DNA of 6,888 nucleotides from Acidobacteriota bacterium (GTDB taxonomy: Bacteria > Acidobacteriota > Terriglobia > Acidiferrales > UBA7541): the NCBI GenBank assembly GCA_003224075.1, contig QHYF01000292.1, positions 1,202 through 8,089 of the forward strand, written 5' to 3'. Shown in pieces: positions 1 through 5,912 of this stretch. A program made the translations under genes and the position numbers. Positions within the stretch are counted from its first letter, which is position 1. The number at the start of each line of letters is the position of its first letter. The notes beneath the pieces were generated by a model that saw nothing but the letters and a program-made list of their open reading frames with translations, had not been told where the DNA came from and made no database searches.

Positions 1-1
1 T

Positions 2-469
2 ACTTTCGAAGCCGAATATGACACCACAGGGTACGAGAAGAAGATTTCCCTGTTGATGGCTCGAGCTTATCGAAGGATTAAGCGAGAGAGCCCTGAAAAG
101 CTGCGCTTGTGGAACGACGCGTTCCACGTTCTCAGCAAAGGCGACCATTACATCCTCTTGTTCTGGCGACAGAACCTGTTCAGGAAGTCTCCGCGAATCT
201 GGGTAACATGTGTTCTTGGCGCTCTCGCTGTCATCGGACTGTATTCGCTCGCACTCTTCTTATTCGGTAACAGGAGAGGCATAAGAACCGGGGAGTCGGC
301 GCCAGTGGACAAATATATTCCGGCCCTGAACCCTCTGCTTCAACACATTCTGCAAATACTTTTTTTGTTGACGTTGGTTTTCGCGGTGTTCCCCCAGCTT
401 TTTTCTAAACTCGCTCGGATGTTGCGCGGCTTCTTTCAATCGGCCTCATTGGCTCGGCGACAAAAGTAG
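2..469 (+). CDS. Hypothetical two-helix membrane protein, 5'-truncated by the window edge
   Basis: The frame is open from base 2 to the TAG at 467-469, giving 155 visible residues. TTG at 53 and ATG at 56 are possible internal starts, but the reading frame continues upstream without a stop (visible start TFEAEYDTTGYEKK) and no convincing ribosome binding site precedes them, so the real start is probably outside the window. Counting from the first visible codon, residues 1-65 are charged and helical. Two hydrophobic segments follow at about 67-89 and 112-134, joined by a short polar loop, and the tail is basic (ending LARRQK). The stretch AYRRIKRESPEK...WNDAFHVLS faintly recalls the end of a J-domain (helix II and III), but there is no HPD motif and I do not rely on it. 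The gene converges on ligA with 13 bases between the stops. The family is not recognised. An inner-membrane location is inferred from hydrophobicity alone. Confidence 0.7.
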   Translation, partial: TFEAEYDTTGYEKKISLLMARAYRRIKRESPEKLRLWNDAFHVLSKGDHYILLFWRQNLFRKSPRIWVTCVLGALAVIGLYSLALFLFGNRRGIRTGESAPVDKYIPALNPLLQHILQILFLLTLVFAVFPQLFSKLARMLRGFFQSASLARRQK

Positions 470-482
470 GATTGCAGACCCG

Positions 483-2507
483 TTATTTGAGATCCACCAA
501 CTTTTCAAATTCGGCCTCGCTCAGTATCGTCACCCCCAATTCCTTCGCCTTCTCATACTTCGATCCCGGATCAGTGCCAACCACCACGTAATCCGTCTTC
601 TTGCTCACTGTCCCCGACACTTTCCCGCCGTGCTGCTGCACGATTTCCCCGGCCTCTTCGCGCGAGCGATTCGCCAGCCCGCCCGTAAATACAAACGACT
701 TCCCCGTGAACTTGTCACTCCTGACTTGCCGCTTTTCCGCGATCGGATGCACGCCCGCCTTGCGCAACTTTTTGATGAGCTGCCGATTCGCCGGCTCCGA
801 AAAAAATTCCACAATGCTTGCCGCCACCTTCGGCCCCACCTCCGGCACTTCCATTAACTCCTCTTCCTTCGCCCCCGCCAATTCCTCCAGCGATGAAAAA
901 TGTTCCGCCAGCAATTGCGCCGTGCGCTCCCCGACAAATTGAATCCCCAGCGCATAGATCAGCCGCGCCAGCGAATTCTTCTTGCTGGCTTCGATTTCAT
1001 CCAGTAAATTCTGCGCCGATTTCTCCGCCATCCTCTCCAGCCCGGCCACCTCTTCCAGCTTCAGCGAATAAAGATCGGCCACGTCCTTCACCAGGCCCTT
1101 GTCCACGAGTTGATCCACGATCTTTTCGCCCAGCCCGTCGATATTCATCGCGTGCCGTCCCGCAAAATGCAGCAGCGATTCTTTTCGTTTTGCCGGGCAC
1201 GCCGCATTCACGCACCGATACGCCACCTCCCCCTCCACGTGATGAATCGCGCTTCCGCACTCCGGGCAACGCTTCGGCATCTCAAACGGCTTCCGCTGCT
1301 TCCCTTCTTTCACCACCTTCAACACGTGCGGAATCACTTCTCCCGCCCGCTCGATTAGCACCGTATCGCCAATCTGCAGCCCCAGCCGCTCAATCTCATC
1401 CATGTTGTGGAGCGTGGAACGGCTGACAGTGACGCCTCCTACTTGCACCGGCTCGAGCACCGCCACGGGTGTCAGCGTCCCCGTGCGGCCCACTTGTACA
1501 ATGATGTCCTTCACGACTGTAGTCTCTTGCCGCGCCGGGTATTTGTACGCAATCGCCCAGCGCGGCGCCTTGGCCGTGTAACCCAGTTCATTTTGAATGG
1601 CTAAGGAGTTCACCTTAATAACCACGCCATCGATTTCATACGGCAGCTTCTCGCGCTTCCCGTCCCACTCGTCGCAGTACTCGATCACCGCATCAATCCC
1701 CGAGCACAGTTTCCAATCATCCGAAGCGCGGAACCGCAATTGCTTCAATGCCTGCAGGGAGTCCGAATGTTTTGCGAACGGCACTTTCCCATCCACCAGC
1801 AGGTAGTACGCGAAAAAATCCAGCCGCCGCGATGCGGTGATCGCCGGGTCGAGCACGCGCACCGCTCCCGCCGCCGAATTTCGCGGATTCACGAAAATCT
1901 TCCCGCCAATTTGCTCCTGCTGCCGGTTCAGCGCTTCGAACGCTTTCCGCGTCATCATTACTTCCCCGCGCACTTCGAAATCGGCCGGCAGCTTGGTTTT
2001 CTTCAATACCGCCGCCTCCACCCGCAGCGGTATCGACCGGATCGTCTTCACGTTCGGCGTAACATCTTCCCCGGTCGTGCCATCTCCTCGCGTCACTCCC
2101 CGCGCGAGCACGCCATCCTCGTACTGCAGCGAGATGCTCAGCCCATCGAATTTGTGCTCCGCAATGTATTCGATCTTTTCCCGCCCGCTGCCTTGGCGCA
2201 CCCGGCGGTCCCAATCGCGCAGCGCTTCGTAGGAAAAAGCATTATCGAGGCTGAGCATCGGCCGCGCATGCCGCACCGTCTGAAAACCTTCGTGGGGCGC
2301 TCCGCCGACACGCACTGTCGGCGAATCCGGCGTGACCAGCTCCGGATGTGCCGCCTCCAGCCCTTTCAGCCGGTTCATCAGCCGGTCGTACGCCGCATCC
2401 GAAATCTCCGGCTCATCGAGCACGTAATACTTGTATTCGTGGTACCGCAGCTTCTCGCGAAGCTCTTCGATCTCTTTCTTCACATTGGCAGGCGCTGCTT
2501 TAGCCAT
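483..2507 (-). CDS. ligA: NAD+-dependent DNA ligase LigA
   Basis: LigA seals nicks in duplex DNA during replication and repair, using NAD+ to form a ligase-AMP intermediate. The 674 residues match the usual full length of the family. Domain Ia is at about 1-60 (HEYKYYVLDEPEISDAAYD). The nucleotidyltransferase core has the AMP-accepting lysine K119 in KFDG (119-122), then GEV (181-183), EIDGVVIKV (291-299) and YKYPA (321-325). The OB fold follows at about 330-405. The zinc finger cysteines are C414, C417, C432 and C437. Helix-hairpin-helix repeats span about 450-585 (for example IDGLGEKI and VPEVGPKVA), and a C-terminal BRCT domain covers about 599-674 (FVFTGG...DYVVVG). No key residue is missing. 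The ATG at 2505-2507 is preceded on the minus strand by a purine-rich run with GAGGG close upstream. The gene is divergent from the lipid kinase gene across the 88-bp tandem repeats, so its promoter must lie in or near them. Confidence 0.98.
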   Translation of the reverse strand: MAKAAPANVKKEIEELREKLRYHEYKYYVLDEPEISDAAYDRLMNRLKGLEAAHPELVTPDSPTVRVGGAPHEGFQTVRHARPMLSLDNAFSYEALRDWDRRVRQGSGREKIEYIAEHKFDGLSISLQYEDGVLARGVTRGDGTTGEDVTPNVKTIRSIPLRVEAAVLKKTKLPADFEVRGEVMMTRKAFEALNRQQEQIGGKIFVNPRNSAAGAVRVLDPAITASRRLDFFAYYLLVDGKVPFAKHSDSLQALKQLRFRASDDWKLCSGIDAVIEYCDEWDGKREKLPYEIDGVVIKVNSLAIQNELGYTAKAPRWAIAYKYPARQETTVVKDIIVQVGRTGTLTPVAVLEPVQVGGVTVSRSTLHNMDEIERLGLQIGDTVLIERAGEVIPHVLKVVKEGKQRKPFEMPKRCPECGSAIHHVEGEVAYRCVNAACPAKRKESLLHFAGRHAMNIDGLGEKIVDQLVDKGLVKDVADLYSLKLEEVAGLERMAEKSAQNLLDEIEASKKNSLARLIYALGIQFVGERTAQLLAEHFSSLEELAGAKEEELMEVPEVGPKVAASIVEFFSEPANRQLIKKLRKAGVHPIAEKRQVRSDKFTGKSFVFTGGLANRSREEAGEIVQQHGGKVSGTVSKKTDYVVVGTDPGSKYEKAKELGVTILSEAEFEKLVDLK

Positions 2508-2550
2508 GAAACCCTCAGCCCTCTCTCTCGCCCGTTATTCCGAGCTATAG

Positions 2551-2570
2551 CTCAGGCCTTTAGGCCTGAG
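2551..2570. other. Stem-loop, 8-bp stem with TTTA loop (copy 1)
   Basis: Arms 2551-2558 (CTCAGGCC) and 2563-2570 (GGCCTGAG) are exact reverse complements around TTTA at 2559-2562. The hairpin is preceded by TAG. It can form in RNA from either strand. There is no strong U-tract directly after the stem in either direction, so a terminator role is not obvious. Confidence 0.85.
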
Positions 2571-2638
2571 GAATCTCTCTTTAGCGCTTTATTGTGGAAC
2601 ATATGCTCAAAATTCGCAGACGTTATTCCGAGCTGTAG

Positions 2639-2658
2639 CTCAGGCCTTTAGGCCTGAG
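2639..2658. other. Stem-loop, 8-bp stem with TTTA loop (copy 2)
   Basis: This is the second copy of the same hairpin: arms 2639-2646 and 2651-2658, loop TTTA at 2647-2650, again preceded by TAG. It lies in the leader region between the divergent genes, so it could affect transcripts in both directions. Confidence 0.85.
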
Positions 2659-2761
2659 GAATCTCTCTTTAGCGCTTTATTGTGGAACATATGCTCAAAA
2701 TTCGCAGACATTATATAGAATGAATCTCTTACGTCACGAACGGGAGACCTCTTCAACAGGG

Positions 2762-3700
2762 ATGACCGCCGAACTGCGCAACGCGCTGCTGATTCACAAT
2801 CCTAACGCCGGCAACGGCGGCCGTGGACGCCGCCGCACGCTCGATGCCGCGCGGCGCATTTTTGCCCTGGGCGGCATCGAAGCAGAACTCGCTGAAACCA
2901 CCGCACCGGGCGATGCCACCCAAATCGCGCGGCGCGCCGCCGCCGAAGGTCGTCAGCTCGTCATTGCCTGCGGCGGCGACGGCACGCTGAATGAGATCGT
3001 CAACGGCCTGGCCGCTCAAAAAAACGGCCGCCGCGTCCCGCTCGCTCTTCTTCCCGGTGGAACCGCCAATGTTCTCGCAAAGGAACTGCACTTGCCCTGG
3101 GACATTCCCAGCGCCGCGGAAAGGCTGGTTCACGGCGAAGTGAAGGAAATCGCTCTTGGCTTGGCCTCTCCGCTCGGACAACCGGAAAAGAAAAAATTCT
3201 TCCTCAGCGTCGCCGGCGCCGGCCCCGATGGCATGATTGTTTATTCCCTCGATCTTGATCTCAAAGCCCGCCTCGGCATTCTCGCCTATTGGTGGCAAGG
3301 GGCCCGCGAAGTCTTCCGCTATAAGTTCCCGCACTTTCGCGTCGTCATCGGCGGCAAGAAAACCGACGCCTCCCTGGTTGTCGTCGGCCGCACCACAAAC
3401 TACGGCGGGCCATTCAAGATCACCACCGGCGCGGACCTCTTCGAAGATCAATTCGAGGTCATGGCCCTCACGACGCAAAGCGGACTCCGCTATCTGAGTT
3501 ATTTGCCAACGCTTTGGATGGGCAATCTTCGCGGGACAGAGGGCGTTCATTTCTGGAAAGCTGATTCGCTGGTCTGCGAACCCCTCGACAACAATCCTGT
3601 CTACGCTCAGGTTGACGGCGAGCCCCTCGCCCGCCTTCCTGTCGAATTCAAGATCGTCCCCCGCGCCCTCAAACTCCTTGTCCCCGCCTCGCCGTTGTAG
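2762..3700 (+). CDS. Diacylglycerol kinase catalytic-domain lipid kinase (YegS/DagK/LCB5-like)
   Basis: The protein probably phosphorylates a lipid such as diacylglycerol with ATP at the inner face of the membrane; the exact substrate cannot be read from sequence. Numbered from the ATG at 2762 (312 residues), it starts with the family's first strand and loop LLIHNPNAGNGGRG (9-22). It then has the nucleotide-binding GGDGTLNEIVNG (71-82), LPGGTANVLAKEL (97-109), the second-domain entry AGAGPDG (151-157) and the late conserved QVDGEPL (283-289). These are the hallmarks of the DAGK catalytic family, and the length is usual. An upstream in-frame ATG at 2720 would add 14 residues. I prefer 2762 because the added codons lack the G/C-ending bias of the gene, have no ribosome binding site, and overlap an A/T-rich TTATATAGA that looks more like promoter. 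A GGAG lies 15 bases before 2762. The gene ends in TAG at 3698-3700, directly followed by a hairpin. Confidence 0.93.
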   Translation: MTAELRNALLIHNPNAGNGGRGRRRTLDAARRIFALGGIEAELAETTAPGDATQIARRAAAEGRQLVIACGGDGTLNEIVNGLAAQKNGRRVPLALLPGGTANVLAKELHLPWDIPSAAERLVHGEVKEIALGLASPLGQPEKKKFFLSVAGAGPDGMIVYSLDLDLKARLGILAYWWQGAREVFRYKFPHFRVVIGGKKTDASLVVVGRTTNYGGPFKITTGADLFEDQFEVMALTTQSGLRYLSYLPTLWMGNLRGTEGVHFWKADSLVCEPLDNNPVYAQVDGEPLARLPVEFKIVPRALKLLVPASPL

Positions 3701-3703
3701 TGG

Positions 3704-3735
3704 CCGGTCTTTAGACCGGTGCATTCTCTTTTTTG
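3704..3735 (+). terminator. Possible terminator hairpin just after the lipid kinase stop
   Basis: Arms CCGGTC (3704-3709) and GACCGG (3714-3719) pair around TTTA, extendable by a G-T pair. They start three bases after the stop codon. A T-rich stretch (TCTCTTTTTTG) lies 5-16 bases downstream, further away than in a standard intrinsic terminator. It shares the TAG-stem-TTTA-stem layout with the hairpins at 2551, 2639 and 3750. Confidence 0.5.
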
Positions 3736-3749
3736 TCTCCAGCCTTGTA

Positions 3750-3774
3750 GCGGCGGGTTTACCCCGCCGCTTTT
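3750..3774 (+). terminator. GC-rich hairpin with trailing TTTT, probable intrinsic terminator
   Basis: Arms GCGGCGGG (3750-3757) and CCCGCCGC (3763-3770) form a perfect 8-bp GC-only stem around TTTAC, followed immediately by TTTT (3771-3774). Position and form suit termination of the lipid kinase transcript, which would make the hydrolase gene separately expressed. It could equally be a member of a dispersed repeat family. Confidence 0.55.
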
Positions 3775-3865
3775 GCGCCGACCGCTTGGAGTACGGGCAG
3801 CCCAGTTCCCGCTTCCGGGATGCGCGCATCGCCTCCGTTGCCAAATTCATGAGATAACTCTACCC

Positions 3866-4864
3866 GTGGATCCTTACGCCCTGAAGCGCATGGCGTTCCC
3901 GCGCGCTGCGCGCCCGGCGACCGCCGCCATCCTCGTCGCAGGCACCCTCGCCGACCTCGACTCGTTCAGCAGCCACTTCGGCCCCTCCGCCTTCCTCAAC
4001 CTCTACCGCACCTATTTCCATTCGATTTTGGCGGCAATTCTGTTCAGTTTGTTTGTCATGATTCCCTTTCTCCTGCGCAAACGTGAACCTGGCGCGAAAC
4101 ACATTTCCCCCGCCCCAATTTTCGTTGCCGCCCTGGCCGCCGCTCTTCTCCATCTGCTCATGGATGTTTGTCAAAGCGCCGGCGTGGAACTCTTTTGGCC
4201 TTTCTCAGCGCGCCGCTTCGCGCTCGATTGGGTCGCGCACCTGGATCTCTGGCTTCTGGGAATTCTTCTTGCTGGAATTCTTCTTCCCACGCTCAGCGGG
4301 CTGGTCACGGAGGAAATCGGTGCCAAATCGAAAAGCCCTCGGGGAAGAATCGGCGCCTGTCTCGCGCTCGCCGCGATGGTTCTTTATATCGGCGTGCGCT
4401 TCGTCCTCCACAGCGATGCTTTGGCGGCCATGGAATCCCGCACCTATCGCGGTCAATCGCCCCGCAGAGTGGCTGCTTTCGCCGAGTCCGGTTCTCCCTT
4501 CCGCTGGCGCGGCATCGTCGAAACCGATAGCGCCCTCCACGAACTCGAAGTTAGCGTCGGCCCCGGCGCAAACCTCGATCCCGACTCTGCCATCACTTCG
4601 TACAAACCCGAACCCTCCGCCGCCCTCGATGCCGCCCGCAATACGCTCGTGGCGCGACGCTTCCTCCAGGTCGCGCGCTTTCCCAAAGCCACCGTTGAAA
4701 AAACCCCCGGCGGCTTCCACGTCATCCTGCGTACGTTTCCTTATTCCCACGACGCCGGCTCCGGCTTGCGCGTGATAGCCCTCATCGATACTGATCCCTC
4801 TGGAAAAGTCCTGTCACAGGAGCTCGCCTGGGACCCCATTTCCCGGGAATTCTGGTGGCAATAG
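3866..4864 (+). CDS. YdjM-family (DUF457-like) membrane metal-dependent hydrolase
   Basis: This is a membrane protein of the group annotated as 'LexA-binding, inner membrane-associated putative hydrolase'; the substrate is unknown. I start it at GTG 3866, because the resulting VDPYALKRM matches the family's usual MDPxT opening and the frame upstream runs through the hairpin at 3750-3770. That gives 332 residues. Visible family features are ADLDS (29-33), RTYFHS (48-53), HLLMD (96-100), then VELFWPFSARRFALDWV (107-123) and the acidic D127. Hydrophobic segments lie at about 55-70, 84-98, 128-145 and 164-182. A soluble domain of about 150 residues (190-332) follows. The motif set is degenerate: the family as I recall it usually has a TH pair near the N-terminus and HRxxTHS where this protein has YRTYFHS. 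The start codon is weakly supported (GAGAT about 11 bases upstream), and ATG 3890 is an alternative. Codon use resembles the lipid kinase. Confidence 0.85.
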   Translation: MDPYALKRMAFPRAARPATAAILVAGTLADLDSFSSHFGPSAFLNLYRTYFHSILAAILFSLFVMIPFLLRKREPGAKHISPAPIFVAALAAALLHLLMDVCQSAGVELFWPFSARRFALDWVAHLDLWLLGILLAGILLPTLSGLVTEEIGAKSKSPRGRIGACLALAAMVLYIGVRFVLHSDALAAMESRTYRGQSPRRVAAFAESGSPFRWRGIVETDSALHELEVSVGPGANLDPDSAITSYKPEPSAALDAARNTLVARRFLQVARFPKATVEKTPGGFHVILRTFPYSHDAGSGLRVIALIDTDPSGKVLSQELAWDPISREFWWQ

Positions 4865-4869
4865 CTTCC

Positions 4870-4883
4870 GGGGCTTTTGCCCC
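4870..4883 (+). terminator. Short GC hairpin after the hydrolase stop
   Basis: GGGGC (4870-4874) and GCCCC (4879-4883) pair around TTTT, six bases after the TAG stop. The following sequence is CCTTAAATTT, with no clean T-run, so this is a weak terminator candidate at most. It does lie between the hydrolase gene and the toxin-antitoxin promoter. Confidence 0.35.
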
Positions 4884-4909
4884 CCTTAAATTTCCCAGTC
4901 TAAAATAGC

Positions 4910-4938
4910 TTGCCTGGCTGTACATTTTAAGGTACGAT
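4910..4938 (+). promoter_or_regulatory. Predicted sigma70-type promoter of the toxin-antitoxin operon
   Basis: TTGCCT (4910-4915) and TACGAT (4933-4938) are separated by 17 bases, each matching four of six consensus positions. The transcript would begin near 4945, about 14 bases before the toxin GTG. The leader contains AAGGTG (4949-4954), a ribosome binding site four bases from the start. Prediction by eye only. Confidence 0.45.
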
Positions 4939-4944
4939 AGTACC
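4931..4944. promoter_or_regulatory. Palindrome over the -10 box, likely autoregulatory operator
   Basis: GGTAC (4931-4935) and GTACC (4940-4944) form a perfect inverted repeat with a GATA spacer, and the predicted -10 (4933-4938) lies within it. HTH antitoxins, alone or with their toxin, normally repress their own operon by binding such a palindrome. Binding here would block RNA polymerase. Inferred from position. Confidence 0.5.
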
Positions 4945-4958
4945 ATATAAGGTGCAAG

Positions 4959-5315
4959 GTGGCCGGAGACCGGCAGCCGCGAAAAATCCCGCTGATTTTT
5001 TACCGCCTGCGGCCAGGAAGTGAGCCCGTGCGGGAATGGCTGAAGGGATTGCCGGAAGCCGAGCGGCACGCCATAGGAAAAGACCTGTTGCGCGCGCAAT
5101 GGCGATTGCCCGCCGGAATGCCGCTTTGCCGGCCGCTGGGAAACGGTTTGTGGGAGGTCCGCACGGACCTGCCCACGAAACGCACGGCGCGTGTGCTGCT
5201 TTGCCTTCACCAGGAGCACCTCGTCGCGCTGCACGGCTTTATCAAGAAAACGCGCAGGACGCCGGATGAGGATTTGGCCTTGGCGCGCAAGCGCCAGAAG
5301 GAGTTAAAACGATGA
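4959..5315 (+). CDS. Type II toxin, Gp49/HigB-like (RelE/ParE superfamily)
   Basis: This is the 118-residue toxin of a type II toxin-antitoxin pair. Members of this family are usually mRNA-cleaving, ribosome-associated RelE-fold proteins; activity here is inferred from family. Visible conserved features are the early EPVREWLKGLPEAER (22-36), a helix leading to the strand GNGLWEVRTDLP (61-72), TARVLLCLHQEHLVALHGF (76-94) and the basic KKTRRTP (96-102), which is the Gp49-like signature near the C-terminus. The final helix is highly charged (ARKRQKELKR). The start is GTG 4959, chosen because AAGGTG sits four bases upstream. Codons 2-6 contain GCCGG/CCGGC arms that could form a small hairpin next to the start. 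Its stop overlaps the antitoxin ATG by four bases (ATGA). Toxin-first order is the HigBA-type arrangement. Confidence 0.9.
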   Translation: MAGDRQPRKIPLIFYRLRPGSEPVREWLKGLPEAERHAIGKDLLRAQWRLPAGMPLCRPLGNGLWEVRTDLPTKRTARVLLCLHQEHLVALHGFIKKTRRTPDEDLALARKRQKELKR

Positions 5316-5608
5316 GCAAAAAGCGCAAGCAGCGCAAGAACCATTTGGGTTCGAGCATTGATGATTTTTTGAAGGCAGAGGGCATTTTTGAAGAGGCCCA
5401 AGCGCAGGCGGTCAAGGAAGTCGTGGCGTGGCAGCTCGACGAGGCCATGAGGAAACGGAAAATATCCAAAAACAAGATGGCCAAACTGCTCAAGACCAGC
5501 CGCACGCAAGTTGACCGCTTGCTTAGTCCGAAAAGCGACATCACGCTTTCCAGCCTGCAACGCGCGGCAGCGATGGTCGGACGGCGCGTGATGATCGAGT
5601 TGGTTTGA
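5312..5608 (+). CDS. HTH antitoxin of the Gp49-like toxin (HigA/XRE-like)
   Basis: The 98-residue partner neutralises the toxin and probably represses the operon. Residues 1-48 form a lysine-rich then acidic/helical N-terminal part (SSIDDFLKAEGIFEEAQAQA), a plausible toxin-binding region. A helix-turn-helix lies at about 51-72 (ISKNKMAKLLKTSRTQVDRL), followed by LSPKSDITLSSLQRAAAMVG, the typical continuation of XRE-type antitoxins, and a short C-terminal strand (RRVMIELV). A strong ribosome binding site, AAGGAG (5298-5303), lies eight bases before the ATG, inside the toxin gene. It should let the antitoxin be made well from the shared transcript while the toxin uses a GTG start. The ATGA overlap suggests translational coupling. 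Confidence 0.9.
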   Translation: MSKKRKQRKNHLGSSIDDFLKAEGIFEEAQAQAVKEVVAWQLDEAMRKRKISKNKMAKLLKTSRTQVDRLLSPKSDITLSSLQRAAAMVGRRVMIELV

Positions 5609-5638
5609 CAAAACGGAAGCACATTCGGGCGATGGGTC

Positions 5639-5713
5639 GTCACTCCCCACTCCCCACTCGTCACTCGCCACTCGCCACTCGTCACTCCCTGCTCGTCACT
5701 CGCCACTCCCCAC
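5639..5713. repeat. Heptanucleotide tandem repeat, about 10.7 units of (G/C)(T/C)CACTC
   Basis: Ten consecutive 7-base units start at 5639, followed by five bases of an eleventh. In order: GTCACTC, CCCACTC, CCCACTC, GTCACTC, GCCACTC, GCCACTC, GTCACTC, CCTGCTC, GTCACTC, GCCACTC, CCCAC. Only unit 8 departs from the consensus. Units resemble the short tandemly repeated (STRR) heptamers known from cyanobacterial genomes such as those built on CCCCACT. Because seven is not a multiple of three, any frame through it gives a 21-base periodic peptide; that is an artefact. Confidence 0.95.
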
Positions 5714-5809
5714 GGGGCCGACCGGACCGGAGAGATCTGCTTTTCCCTCGCGGCCCTCTCTTCCCACTCTTACCCCTCTCTTCGCTTTTCCGTCGAACAG
5801 CAACCAAGT

Positions 5810-5823
5810 CTACTCGGGAGTAG
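5810..5823. other. Small inverted repeat
   Basis: CTACTC (5810-5815) and GAGTAG (5818-5823) are exact reverse complements separated by GG. As RNA this would fold with five pairs and a CGGG loop. It has no T-run after it, and its role is unknown. Confidence 0.45.
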
Positions 5824-5912
5824 GAGCCGACGCCGTCATCTAATCAGCCTGCCGACAGATGAATGTGGCGGAAAGAGTAGAAGCTAGGTAGTATCTGAGG
5901 ACATAACCGCGT

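Larger units (their letters stand above)
2533..2708. repeat. Tandem duplication of an 88-bp hairpin-bearing unit
   Basis: Units at 2533-2620 and 2621-2708 abut directly and differ at one base (A2547 versus G2635). The next six bases (2709-2714, CATTAT against CGTTAT) look like the start of a degenerate third copy. Each unit contains a perfect 8-bp inverted repeat, CTCAGGCC/GGCCTGAG, around a TTTA loop. Just before it lies GAGCTATAGCTC (GAGCTGTAGCTC in copy 2), which overlaps the hairpin arm by three bases. Outer ATTC/GAAT arms could close the whole structure. The repeats fill most of the space between the divergent ligA and lipid kinase genes. They probably arose by slippage or unequal recombination. 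No open reading frame in them looks real. Confidence 0.95.
5609..5912. other. Gene-free stretch between antitoxin and accessory cassette
   Basis: About 300 bases with no believable gene. The first third is a heptanucleotide repeat (listed separately). Bases 5714-5800 are pyrimidine-rich, and a small inverted repeat lies at 5810-5823. The remainder leads into the ribosome binding site of the next gene. I see no tRNA or recognised RNA. Confidence 0.6.

Noticed and set aside
2597..2608. GAAC-N4-GCTC, one base from a LexA-type box, in each 88-bp unit (also at 2685-2696)
   Set aside because: One half-site is mismatched and both copies come from the same duplication, so they are not independent evidence. 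I have no promoter placed over it.
1740..2651. Long plus-strand open frame (303 codons) opposite ligA, running into the 88-bp repeats
   Set aside because: It is antisense to an unmistakable ligA, its protein is rich in Arg/His/Pro as expected from a GC-rich complement, and it ends in repeat-derived sequence.
2753..3850. Minus-strand open frame of 365 codons opposite the lipid kinase gene
   Set aside because: The plus strand carries all DAGK motifs over the same span. The minus frame crosses both hairpins and has no recognisable domain; it is a shadow of the codon bias.
3719..3865. N-terminal extension of the hydrolase starting at GTG 3719
   Set aside because: It would translate straight through the 3750-3770 hairpin and add residues unlike the family; GTG 3866 gives the expected family start.
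4083..4775. Plus-strand frame of 230 codons inside the hydrolase gene
   Set aside because: It is in a different frame from the hydrolase with its family motifs, and its Ser/Pro-rich translation is typical of a shifted frame in GC-rich DNA.
5605..5610. Perfect TTGACA (-35 consensus) at the antitoxin stop codon
   Set aside because: No acceptable -10 box occurs 15 to 19 bases downstream, so it is probably chance.
5639..5713. CRISPR array
   Set aside because: The units are 7 bases with no spacers, so this is a simple tandem repeat.
5605..5823. Small open frame across the heptanucleotide array (repeating TRHSPL-like peptide)
   Set aside because: The peptide is only the 21-base periodicity of a 7-base repeat, it starts with TTG overlapping the antitoxin stop, and it has no ribosome binding site of its own.
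5800..5860. Possible tRNA 3' remnant or attachment site around CTACTC-GG-GAGTAG
   Set aside because: There is no T-arm consensus or CCA, no integrase gene, and no second copy in the window to form an att pair.
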